Assembly (NCBI GenBank): GCA_021812165.1
Contig: JAKAOO010000004.1
Coordinates: 1 to 41,967, forward strand
DNA length: 41,967 nt
Source: Pseudomonadota bacterium
Lineage (GTDB): Bacteria > Pseudomonadota > Alphaproteobacteria > ATCC43930 > CGMCC-115725
Reading direction: 5' to 3'
Positions 31,384 to 39,781 of this stretch are shown in pieces (within the stretch, counting starts at the first letter, position 1; each line of letters starts with the position of its first letter). A program made the position numbers and the translations under genes. The notes beneath the pieces were generated by a model that ran no database searches, was not told the DNA's origin, and saw only the letters and a program-made list of their open reading frames with translations.

Positions 31384-32355
31384 ATGGAGAGCGCGCTCCC
31401 CCTCGTCGATCGCATCGAGCGTCTGATCGAGGTCGATGTCGGGCGCAACATGGGGGCGCTTTTCGCGGCGGCGAAGGGCGGGCTCAAAAGCGCCGCGTTG
31501 GCGCTCGCGGCGGCAAGGCCCGGGGCGGCAAGGCCCGGGGCGGCAAGGCCCGGGGTAGCAGGGTCCGGGGTAGCAGGGTCCGGAGCGGTCGGGATCCTCA
31601 CCGGATTTTTCGTCCCCGAAGGCGCGCCGCCGGCGGCCGAAACGGACGGCCCGGTCGGCGCCGCGCTTTTGGCAAGAGGCCTCGACTTGGTCGGCATCCG
31701 CTGCCGCCTCGCCACCGACGAACCGTGCCGCAGCGCCTGCGCCGCCGCTCTCGACGCGGCGGAGGCAAAGGCCGCGCTCGACATCGCGCCGTTGGGGCGG
31801 CCTCCTGACGCCGTCGTCGAAGCGTGGCGGGAAGCAGGCATCGAGTTTGCGATTTCCATCGAGCGCTGCGGGAAGGGCGCCGACGGGGCGCCGCACAATA
31901 TGCGCGGCCGCGATATCAGCGCGCACACGGCGCCGCTCGACGCGCTTTTTCTCGCCGGCCCCTGGGAGACGATCGGGATCGGCGACGGCGGCAACGAGAT
32001 CGGGATGGGAGCGCTGCCGCGCGACCTCGTCGCACGCCACGTCGTGGGCGGCAACGTCATCGCTTGCGCTACTGCGGCCAAGCACCTGATCGTCGCCGGG
32101 GTTTCGAATTGGGGCGCCTATGCGCTTTTGGGCGCGCTTGCGGCGCTGCGCGAGGAGTGGCGCCAAAGACTTCTCTCCTGCCTCGACGAAGCGCTCGACC
32201 AGAGGATCCTCGAGGCAACCGTGCGGCAAGGGCCCGCCGTCGACGGCGTCTCTCTCCAACAAAGGCTGACCGTCGACGGCCTGCCGCCCGCGCGCCATCA
32301 CCAGGTTCTTCGCTCCATTCGCGCGCTCGTCGAGGATGGCCGTGCGCGCTCATGA
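31384..32355 (+). CDS. DUF4392 / D-glutamate cyclase C-terminal-domain-like protein
   Basis: ILTGFFVPEGAPPAAETDGPVGAALLARGL; SIERCGKGADGAPHNMRGRDIS; GIGDGGNEIGMGAL; 22 bp downstream of DUF1445 gene. Confidence 0.85.
   Translation: MESALPLVDRIERLIEVDVGRNMGALFAAAKGGLKSAALALAAARPGAARPGAARPGVAGSGVAGSGAVGILTGFFVPEGAPPAAETDGPVGAALLARGLDLVGIRCRLATDEPCRSACAAALDAAEAKAALDIAPLGRPPDAVVEAWREAGIEFAISIERCGKGADGAPHNMRGRDISAHTAPLDALFLAGPWETIGIGDGGNEIGMGALPRDLVARHVVGGNVIACATAAKHLIVAGVSNWGAYALLGALAALREEWRQRLLSCLDEALDQRILEATVRQGPAVDGVSLQQRLTVDGLPPARHHQVLRSIRALVEDGRARS
31509..31583 (+). repeat. In-frame 15-bp tandem repeat within the DUF4392 gene
   Basis: 3 x ggcggcaaggcccgg followed by 2 x ggtagcagggtccgg, encoding (AARPG)/(VAGSG)-type repeats. 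Confidence 0.95.
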
Positions 32356-33670
32356 TTTCGTCTTTGCGGGTTACGCCTTCGATCAAGCGCCATCGTGCCT
32401 TTCCCTGCGCTATCGCTACGAAGGGGGGCCGAGCTTCGAAGAAAGGGTGTTTTTCGACTTTGCGGGCCGCGCCTTGTCGCCCCCGGAAGAGGAAGCGCTC
32501 GACCGCGTCTTTCGGCTGATCCTCCTCCTCTCGGGGGTCAGCTATTACAAGGCCTTTGCTCCGCAGAGACTGGTCTCTGAGGCGTTCCCGATCGATGCGC
32601 CGACGGCGGCTTTTGTCGAAAAGTTCTACCGGAAAGGCTTGGCCGAGTTCGCCTTCAAGAACGGAATTTCGCTCGCCGAGCGCCCCTCCTTCGAGACCGC
32701 GAGCCTCGAACCGCCGGCGCCGGTCTCCCTCGACCTGCCGCGTCGAAGCCTGGTGCCGGTTGGAGGCGGCAAGGATTCGATCGTGACGCTCGAATGCCTC
32801 AAAAAGGCGGGCGAGCCTCTCCTCCTTTTTGCGGTAGGCGATGCCGAACCGATCGCTGAGACCATCGCCGCCTCGGGGCTTCCTGCCGTTCGCGCCCGCC
32901 GCCGGCTCGATCCCGCGATTTTCGCTCTCAATCGAAAGGGCGCGATGAACGGCCATGTGCCGGTCACCGGGATCCTGTCGGGAATCGCGCTCGCCGCGGC
33001 CATTCTCAAAGGCGCCGACCGGGTCGTGATGGCGAACGAGCATTCGGCGAGCGCCGGCAACCTCGTGATCGACGGCGTCGAGATCAATCACCAGTTCAGC
33101 AAATCCTTCGAATTCGAAAGGGATTTCTCGAACTATATCGAGCGCGCGGTCGGAAAAGGGCTCGGTTATTTCTCGCTTTTGCGGCCGTTGTCCGAAATCG
33201 CGATCGCCGCGCGTTTTTCGCGCTTCCCCCAATATTTCGAGAAATTCCGGAGCTGCAACGCCGCCTTTCGGCAAGACCCGAAGGTGCGAGCGGAAGGGTG
33301 GTGCGGGAATTGCCCGAAGTGCCGGTTCGTCTTCCTGGCGCTCGCCCCCTTTCTCGCAAAGAGGGATCTCATCGCGATTTTCGGGCGCGATCTCTTGGCA
33401 GAGCCGGAACAGCTGGCGGGCTTTCGCGCCCTTTGCGGCCTCGGCGACTGGAAGCCCTTCGAATGCGTCGGCGAAGTCTCCGAAAGCGCCGCGGTCGTCG
33501 CCCATCTCGCGGCGCAAAAGGAATGGGAGAGCGAGCCCGTTTTGCGGGAATTGGCGGCTGATCTTCGTTCTTCCCGGCAGGAACTCGCCGATTTTTCGAG
33601 CCTCTTTCCGAACCGGCACCCCCATCGCGTGCCGGAAGCCTATCTTCAGATGCTTGATGCGTGCCGCTGA
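32336..33670 (+). CDS. murL: UDP-N-acetyl-alpha-D-muramoyl-L-alanyl-L-glutamate epimerase (MurL)-like
   Basis: PP-loop-like VGGGKDSIVTLE; AMNGHVPVTGILSGIALAAAIL; MANEHSASAGN; EINHQFSKSFEFE; WCGNCPKCRFVFLAL; located directly upstream of and overlapping a MurD-type ligase. Confidence 0.85.
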   Translation: MAVRAHDFVFAGYAFDQAPSCLSLRYRYEGGPSFEERVFFDFAGRALSPPEEEALDRVFRLILLLSGVSYYKAFAPQRLVSEAFPIDAPTAAFVEKFYRKGLAEFAFKNGISLAERPSFETASLEPPAPVSLDLPRRSLVPVGGGKDSIVTLECLKKAGEPLLLFAVGDAEPIAETIAASGLPAVRARRRLDPAIFALNRKGAMNGHVPVTGILSGIALAAAILKGADRVVMANEHSASAGNLVIDGVEINHQFSKSFEFERDFSNYIERAVGKGLGYFSLLRPLSEIAIAARFSRFPQYFEKFRSCNAAFRQDPKVRAEGWCGNCPKCRFVFLALAPFLAKRDLIAIFGRDLLAEPEQLAGFRALCGLGDWKPFECVGEVSESAAVVAHLAAQKEWESEPVLRELAADLRSSRQELADFSSLFPNRHPHRVPEAYLQMLDACR

Positions 33671-35003
33671 TCTCGGTTCGAAACGGGTGGCAATCTGGGG
33701 CCTCGGGCGCGAAGGGCAGGCAGCCATTCGTTTTTTGCGCCGGCATCACCCGGATCTGCCGCTGTTCCTTCTGGACGATGCCGAGGATCCTCGCCTCCTC
33801 GAAGGGATCGGCGGCGCGATCGAACCCTTTTTCGGAAAAGAGGCGATCGGCCGCGCACTTCCCCGGGTCGAGGTCATCGTCAAATCGCCGGGAGTGAGCC
33901 TCTACCGCCCGGAGATCGCGGCGGCTCGCGCGAGCGGCGTCAAGATCACATCCCTCCTCAATCTCTGGTTCGCCGAGCCGAGAAGGGCGGCGGCGATTTG
34001 CGTTACCGGCACGAAAGGCAAGAGCACGACGGCCTCCCTTCTCGCCCATCTTTTGACCGCAGAGGGCCGGAAGGTCGCGCTCGCCGGCAATATCGGCGTG
34101 GCGATCACCGATATCGAGCAGGAAGCAGTCGAATTCGTCGTCGTCGAGGTGTCGAGCTATCAAGCCGCCGATTTCACGGGAAAGCCCGATGTTGCGCTTT
34201 TGACCGCGCTCTTTCCGGAGCATCTCGATTGGCATGGCGGGCTCGAAAACTATTACCGCGACAAGCTTCGGCTTCTGGGACGGGCGCGCCCGCGGATTCT
34301 TCCTGCGTCGGCCCTCGCCATCGCCGCGCGGTTTCTTCCGCCCGCAGAGACGGGCGCGTGCGTTTTCGACGAAGAAGGCGCGCTCCACGCGCGCGACGGC
34401 GCAATTTTCGACGGCGCCACCCGCATCGGCGAGATCGCGAACGCCTATCTGCGCCGCCGCCACAACGCTTCGAACCTTTGCGCCGCGCTCGCCGCCTTGA
34501 AGCTTTACGGCGGCGATCTCGGGCGAGCGCTCGAAGCGACGGCCGACTTTGCGGGATTGCCGCACCGGCAGGAGGAGCTCGGTCTTGCGGGCGGCGTCCT
34601 TGCCGTAGACGACAGCATCTCGACGACGCCCGAATCGGCACTGGCGGCGCTCGAAGCGTATGAAGGGCGCGACATTACCGTGATTCTCGGCGGCCATGAC
34701 CGCGGCATCGATTATGGGAAGCTCGTCGAGGCGCTGCTGCGGGGAGCGGCGAGGAGGGCGATCTGCGTTGGCGAGGCCGGAAGGCGAATTTATGCCGAGG
34801 CGACGCGAGGCGGCGGGCGGCAAGAGGGCGCCCTCTTTTTCGAAGCCTCTTCCATGGCGGAAGCGGTGGCGCAGGCGAAGAACCTCACTGCGAAGGGCGG
34901 AGTGATCTTGCTCTCCCCGGCCGCGCCGAGCTATGGGCAATACCGCGATTTTATCGAACGCGGCCGGGATTTTGCGGTTCGGATCGGACTTCCTTGGCGA
35001 TGA
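33657..35003 (+). CDS. murD2: Mur ligase, MurD2-like (UDP-MurNAc-L-alanine--L-glutamate ligase candidate)
   Basis: ATP motif VTGTKGKSTTASLLAHLL; NASNLCAALAAL; LPHRQEELG; VDDSISTTPESALAAL and LSPAAPSYGQYRDFIERGRDF differ from canonical MurD DSKATN / LSPACASFD. Confidence 0.85.
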   Translation: MRAADLGSKRVAIWGLGREGQAAIRFLRRHHPDLPLFLLDDAEDPRLLEGIGGAIEPFFGKEAIGRALPRVEVIVKSPGVSLYRPEIAAARASGVKITSLLNLWFAEPRRAAAICVTGTKGKSTTASLLAHLLTAEGRKVALAGNIGVAITDIEQEAVEFVVVEVSSYQAADFTGKPDVALLTALFPEHLDWHGGLENYYRDKLRLLGRARPRILPASALAIAARFLPPAETGACVFDEEGALHARDGAIFDGATRIGEIANAYLRRRHNASNLCAALAALKLYGGDLGRALEATADFAGLPHRQEELGLAGGVLAVDDSISTTPESALAALEAYEGRDITVILGGHDRGIDYGKLVEALLRGAARRAICVGEAGRRIYAEATRGGGRQEGALFFEASSMAEAVAQAKNLTAKGGVILLSPAAPSYGQYRDFIERGRDFAVRIGLPWR

Positions 35004-35236
35004 CAAAGAGCCGCCGCCTCCTTTTTCTTCTTCTGCTCGCGGGATTGTCGGCCTCCTGTTCGAGCGCGCCGGCCATTCTCGTTCGAGGCGACGCGAAATC
35101 GGCCGATGTCGCCTATCGCGGCGACCTCGCGGCCGCCACCGCCATCGCCAGGCGGCATTGCGCCCGCTACCAGCGCGTTCCCCGGCTTCTCGGAGCCGAC
35201 ATCGGCACCGCCTATTTCAACTGCGTGAGGCCGTGA
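35000..35236 (+). CDS. Small putative lipoprotein
   Basis: MTKSRRLLFLLLLAGLSASCSSAP signal with lipobox-like Cys; ATGA overlap with murD2 stop. Confidence 0.65.
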   Translation: MTKSRRLLFLLLLAGLSASCSSAPAILVRGDAKSADVAYRGDLAAATAIARRHCARYQRVPRLLGADIGTAYFNCVRP

Positions 35237-36444
35237 AAAGAGGCGCCTCTTCTCTTTCGGCCTCCTGGGCCGTGCATCTGGCGCTTTTGTGGCTCGTGGG
35301 TGCGGATCTGCGCCTGACGATCCTCGCGGTGCCGCCCGTCCTGCCTTTGATCCACCGCGATCTTTCTTTGAGCGAAGCGGCGGTGGGCGCCCTTTCCGGC
35401 CTTCCGGTCTTGCTTTTTGGGCTCGCGGCGATCGCCGGATCGCTTTTGATCGCGCGTCTCGGCACCCGCCGCGCCATCATTTTGGGGCTCGTCGTCGTCG
35501 CCGCCGCGTCTTCGATGCGCGGTCTCGGCCCCTCGGTGCCGATGCTCTTCGCGGCGACGCTCGTGATGGGCGCCGGAGTTTCCGTTTTGCAGCCGGCTCT
35601 GCCCGCGCTCGTCGCCCTCTGGTTTGGCGATGCTCCCGGCTTTGCGACGGCCGTGTACGCCAACGGGCTTCTCGTCGGCGAGGCTCTGCCTGCGGCGTTG
35701 ACGATCCCTTTGGTGCTCCCTCTCGTCGGGGGAAGCTGGCCGGTGAGCTTTGTCGTCTGGGCCTTGCCCGTCGCCCTGAGCGCGCTCCTCTTCGCCGTTT
35801 CGACTTCCGAGGTCGCGAAGCCGGCCGGGCTCCCGAGGACGCGCTGGTGGCCGGATTGGAAGAGCCGCGCCACGTGGGAGCTTGGGCTGGCGATGGGCGG
35901 GAACGGCGGGCTTTATTTTTCGACGAACGCGTTCATCCCCGATTACCTGCATGCGATCGGGCGCCCGGAGCTTGTCGGGCCTGCCCTGAGCGCGCTCAAT
36001 CTCGCCCAGATGCCGGCTTCGCTCACGGCCTTTTTTGTGGTGCAGAGACTGTCGATCGGCAAATGGGGCTATGTCTTCCTGCCTCTCGTTTGCTTTTTCG
36101 GGATTGCCGCCCTTCTCGGCGCAAGCACGCCGGTCATCGTCGCCGGCGCCGGATTGACCGGCTTCTGCTGCTCTTTCACCATGATCTTGGTGCTCGCCTT
36201 GCCGCCGCAGATCGCCTCTGCGAACGAGGTCCATCGCCTTTCCGCAGGAATGTTCGGGATCGGCTATTCGCTCTCTTTTGCGATCCCGCTTTTGGGGGGC
36301 GCGATCTGGGACGCGACGGGCGTGCCCGCAAGCGCGTTTGCCGGCAGCGCGCTCGCCGCGGCAATCGCCGTCGGCGCCGGTCTCAGCCGCCGTCCGCTCA
36401 GCGCAGGCGCGCACCGCAAGCCCCTTCCGCCGATTGCCTCTTGA
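35233..36444 (+). CDS. MFS transporter (CynX/NimT-like)
   Basis: About 12 hydrophobic segments; GTG start overlapping the lipoprotein stop. Confidence 0.88.
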   Translation: MKRGASSLSASWAVHLALLWLVGADLRLTILAVPPVLPLIHRDLSLSEAAVGALSGLPVLLFGLAAIAGSLLIARLGTRRAIILGLVVVAAASSMRGLGPSVPMLFAATLVMGAGVSVLQPALPALVALWFGDAPGFATAVYANGLLVGEALPAALTIPLVLPLVGGSWPVSFVVWALPVALSALLFAVSTSEVAKPAGLPRTRWWPDWKSRATWELGLAMGGNGGLYFSTNAFIPDYLHAIGRPELVGPALSALNLAQMPASLTAFFVVQRLSIGKWGYVFLPLVCFFGIAALLGASTPVIVAGAGLTGFCCSFTMILVLALPPQIASANEVHRLSAGMFGIGYSLSFAIPLLGGAIWDATGVPASAFAGSALAAAIAVGAGLSRRPLSAGAHRKPLPPIAS

Positions 36445-36507
36445 AGCGGCGCGCCGCCGCGGCGATGCTCAGGGGGAAACCGCAACCACCAGGAGCGCAC
36501 TCCCGCG

Positions 36508-37134
36508 ATGAGCATCGAATTTTATGCCTGGAACACCCCCAACGGCCGCAAGATCAGCGCCGCCCTCGAAGAGATGGGGCTCCCCTACACCGTGAAGCCG
36601 ATCGACATCACGAAAGGCGAGCAATATTCGCCCGAATTTTTGAAGATCAGCCCCAACAACAAGATCCCGGCGATCGTCGATCCCGAGGGCCCGGGCGGCG
36701 CGCCGATCAGCGTCTTCGAGTCGGGCGCCATCCTCATCTATCTCGGCGAGAAGACCGGGCTCTTCTGGCCGAAGGATCTGCGCCGCCGGATGAAGGTTCT
36801 CGAATGGCTGATGTGGCAGATGGGCGGTTTCGGGCCGATGCCCGGCCAGGTCCATCATTTCCTTCTCGTCAAGGACGAGGCCGACCGGCGTTACGGGCTT
36901 GACCGCTACATGAAGGAGACCCGACGGCTTTACTCGGTTCTCGATCGCCGCCTCGGCGAGGCGGAATTTGCCGCGGGCGAAATCTCGATCGCCGATTTCG
37001 CGATCCTCGGCTGGGCCTGGAGGCACGAGCGGCACCAGGTCGACCTCGCCGACTATCCGAACGTCAAGCGCTGGTACGAGGCGATGATGGCGCGCCCCGG
37101 CACGGCCCGCGGCTTCGCCGTCGCCTTGAGCTGA
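36508..37134 (+). CDS. Glutathione S-transferase family protein (YfcG/YghU-like)
   Basis: EFYAWNTPNGRKISAALEEMGLPYTVKPIDITKGEQYSPEFLKISPNNKIPAIVDPEG; GAILIYLGEKTG. Confidence 0.92.
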   Translation: MSIEFYAWNTPNGRKISAALEEMGLPYTVKPIDITKGEQYSPEFLKISPNNKIPAIVDPEGPGGAPISVFESGAILIYLGEKTGLFWPKDLRRRMKVLEWLMWQMGGFGPMPGQVHHFLLVKDEADRRYGLDRYMKETRRLYSVLDRRLGEAEFAAGEISIADFAILGWAWRHERHQVDLADYPNVKRWYEAMMARPGTARGFAVALS

Positions 37135-37184
37135 GAGGCGTTCAGAACACTTCGAAGAGCCCGGCGGCGCCCATGCCGCCGCCG
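36955..37184. repeat. Direct repeat, left copy: GST 3' end plus remnant of thiolase 3' end
   Basis: About 90% identical by eye to 40010-40240; minus strand 37142-37184 still encodes [13 protein letters not shown]. Confidence 0.93.
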
Positions 37185-37212
37185 TTTTTGCACAACCTCC
37201 CGCGATGCCCCT

Positions 37213-38241
37213 TCAGCCGGCCGCGAGCAAGCGTCGGACATGAAAGCCCAGGCGCGGCATGCCGTCGTTGGTAAGGCTCATATGCGTCGGCGCGATCTTG
37301 GCCGCCACGAGGCGGCCTCTGGCGGCGGCGCGCCATTCCGAGGTTTCGGCCGTGAGCGAGGCGCAATTCGCCTCGCTGCACAGAAGCACCAGCTCTGCGG
37401 GATAGGGGCGCAGCCTGTAACCGCGCGACCCGCGTAAGATCGCGGCAAAAGTCCGCATCATCGCTTCGCGCAACGCTCGATCGATATCAATGGTGCTCAG
37501 ATGCCGGAGCGCCTCCTCGACTTCCGATGCCTCGGAGGCCCGAAACCGGGAGGCCTGGAACGGTCGCACAGGCGGATCGACGAGAATGAGTCGGGCGATC
37601 TCCTCACCTTCCGCCAAAAGCCTCTGCGCCATCTCGAAGGCGATCAGAGAACCGACGCACCATCCGATCAGGCGGTAGGGCCCGCGCGATTGGCACCGCC
37701 GCAGGATTTCGAGATATTCGGCCGCCATCGCGGAGATGGTGTCGCCGGGTTCGACCTCGCCGGCGCGGTAAAGCGCCTGGAAGCCGACGACCGGCTGCTC
37801 CGGCTCGAGATGCATGGCCAGACGGCGGGCGAATTCCGCGCTTCCGGTGAGACCGTGTGCGCAAAAGAGCGGCGGCAGCTTTCCCCTGGCATTGAAGATC
37901 GGGGCCGCCTCGTTGCGCACGGCCGGCTTTTCGATCAGCGCGGCCAACTTCCCCACCGTGTCGGCCTCCAACAGGGCAGCAAGAGGCAGAATCTTGCAAA
38001 AGGCCGCCTCGATTTCGGCAAAGAGGGCGGCCGCGCCGAGGGAATCGCCGCCGAGATCGTACCAATGGTCCTCGACGCCGATCGGCACGACTTTGAGGAT
38101 GCGCTCCCAGATCGCGACGAGCCGCTTCTCGATGGGGTTTCTGGCCGGCAGAAACGCTCCCAGCCCGGTCAACGAGTCGCGCGGAATGACGATGTCGGCG
38201 ATGGCGGCCGACCGCGCTGCGGCATCCGCAGTCATTTGCAT
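37213..38241 (-). CDS. PCP-thioesterase NRPS-like didomain protein
   Basis: Carrier motif DHWYDLGGDSLGAAALFAEIE; type I TE PPLFCAHGLTGSAEF...YRLIGWCVGSLIAFEMAQRL; start ATG 38241 after GAGGAG. Confidence 0.9.
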   Translation of the reverse strand: MQMTADAAARSAAIADIVIPRDSLTGLGAFLPARNPIEKRLVAIWERILKVVPIGVEDHWYDLGGDSLGAAALFAEIEAAFCKILPLAALLEADTVGKLAALIEKPAVRNEAAPIFNARGKLPPLFCAHGLTGSAEFARRLAMHLEPEQPVVGFQALYRAGEVEPGDTISAMAAEYLEILRRCQSRGPYRLIGWCVGSLIAFEMAQRLLAEGEEIARLILVDPPVRPFQASRFRASEASEVEEALRHLSTIDIDRALREAMMRTFAAILRGSRGYRLRPYPAELVLLCSEANCASLTAETSEWRAAARGRLVAAKIAPTHMSLTNDGMPRLGFHVRRLLAAG

Positions 38242-38289
38242 GACCGCTCCTCGCACTCCCCGCATCGCCCCGGCCTTGTGGAAATCATC

Positions 38290-39753
38290 TCAATTCGTCC
38301 GCAGCGAGGCGGCGAGATCCAGCTTGCGGATCTTGCCGGAAGCCGTCTTGGGCAAGCCGTCGCAAGTGATGATCCGGCGCGGCACTTTGTGCGGCGCGAG
38401 CCGATCGCGGCAATGCCCGATCAGGCGAGCGGTGTCGATCGGCATCTGCAGCACGACGAAAGCGGCGATTTCTTCCCCAAGATCGCCGCCGGGGCAGCCC
38501 AATGCCGCCGCCTCTCGGACCGCCGGATGGTCGAGCAGCACGCCTTCGATCTCCGCCGCATAGATGATTGCGCCGCCGCGGTTGATCACGTCGGAGGCGC
38601 GGCCTTCGATGTAGAGATAACCCTCGGCGTCGAAGGCGGCGAGGTCGCTGGTGTAGTACCAGCCGTCGCGCAGGAATTCCGGGTCGTCCTCGCCCACCGG
38701 ACCGGCCCAGCTTGAGATCACCGAAGGACCGCGGCAGCGCAGCCTGCCGATCTTGCCGACGGCAACGGGGCGATCTTCCGCATCGACGATCTCGACCGTG
38801 AGTCCGGGAAGGACGCGTCCGACGCTGCGCGCATGCTCATCGGTCTCCCAAGGGTAAAGACAGCTAATGGTGCCGACCCCGGCCGAGCCAAATCTGTCGT
38901 AGACGTTGAGGCTGATGCGCCGAGCAATCTCCCGCTTCTCGGCCGCATGCAGGGCGGCCCCTCCGATGATCAGGTTTGTCAAGTGTGGCAACAACATGCC
39001 GTCCGCCGGTGCGAGTTCCAACAGACGCCGCGCGAGGGTCGGCACGAGGAATGTTGTGTCCGGGCTGTAGCGGTTGATTGCGGCGACGAGTTCCTGCGGC
39101 CTGAACAAAGGCGGATAAAGGATCAGGGTCTTGCCGGCATAGAGGGTTTGGAGACACGAGGAGAGATTGGAGGAGAACACCAAGGCGCCGGCCGAGAAAA
39201 AGCGAACATTCGGCGGCATGAGCGTGATCCCTGTCCTCGCGTTCAACCGCGCGATCCATTGATCATGGGTCAGCACCATGCCTTTCGGCGACCCGGTCGT
39301 GCCCGAACTCGAAAGGATCGCCTGCGGACGGCTGCCGCCCGGCGCACTCTGCATTTGCGGCGCGTCCGCAGCCTTCGCGTCCGGCAACAGCCCGTCGATG
39401 GCGAGGCAGGGCACGCCGGCAATATCCGGCATGTCGGGCTCACGCACCACAAAGCCAGCGCCAAGGCCGGCCGCCAGCTGCGCCCGCGCGTGCGGACCCG
39501 AACGCCAGTCCATCGGGATGCTCACGGCGCCGGCCTTGGCTACAGCCAGAAACAGCACCAGGAATTCGGCCCGCTCCTTGAGGCAAAGCCCGATGCGATC
39601 CCCCTCGCCGAAGCCGAGACCGGCGATCGCGGCCGCCGCCTTGGCGACGAGACGGTCCAGCTCGCGATAGGTAAGCTTCCGCTCGCCCTCGACGATCGCC
39701 TCCGCCTGCGGCCGCAGCTCCGCTTGCCGGCTCACCATGTCCGCGATATTCAT
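38290..39753 (-). CDS. Stand-alone adenylation / acyl-AMP ligase
   Basis: ILSSSGTTGSPKGMVLTH; DGWYYTSDLAAFDAEGYLYIEGRASDVINRGGAIIYAAEIE; PKTASGKIRKLDL. Confidence 0.92.
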   Translation of the reverse strand: MNIADMVSRQAELRPQAEAIVEGERKLTYRELDRLVAKAAAAIAGLGFGEGDRIGLCLKERAEFLVLFLAVAKAGAVSIPMDWRSGPHARAQLAAGLGAGFVVREPDMPDIAGVPCLAIDGLLPDAKAADAPQMQSAPGGSRPQAILSSSGTTGSPKGMVLTHDQWIARLNARTGITLMPPNVRFFSAGALVFSSNLSSCLQTLYAGKTLILYPPLFRPQELVAAINRYSPDTTFLVPTLARRLLELAPADGMLLPHLTNLIIGGAALHAAEKREIARRISLNVYDRFGSAGVGTISCLYPWETDEHARSVGRVLPGLTVEIVDAEDRPVAVGKIGRLRCRGPSVISSWAGPVGEDDPEFLRDGWYYTSDLAAFDAEGYLYIEGRASDVINRGGAIIYAAEIEGVLLDHPAVREAAALGCPGGDLGEEIAAFVVLQMPIDTARLIGHCRDRLAPHKVPRRIITCDGLPKTASGKIRKLDLAASLRTN

Positions 39754-39781
39754 CCATTCCCCCACGCTGCGGGCATCGATG

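Noticed and set aside
31509-31583. Short regular repeats as a possible CRISPR array
   Set aside because: Direct head-to-tail 15-bp units without spacers, in frame inside a conserved gene.
33657-35003. Assignment as ordinary housekeeping MurD
   Set aside because: Signature loops differ, and the gene overlaps a MurL-like gene outside any division/cell-wall cluster.
37142-37381. 79-aa minus-strand ORF ending [13 protein letters not shown]
   Set aside because: Only the last residues match the thiolase C-terminus; the rest is out of frame antisense/shadow of the PCP-TE gene. Treated as repeat remnant, not a gene.
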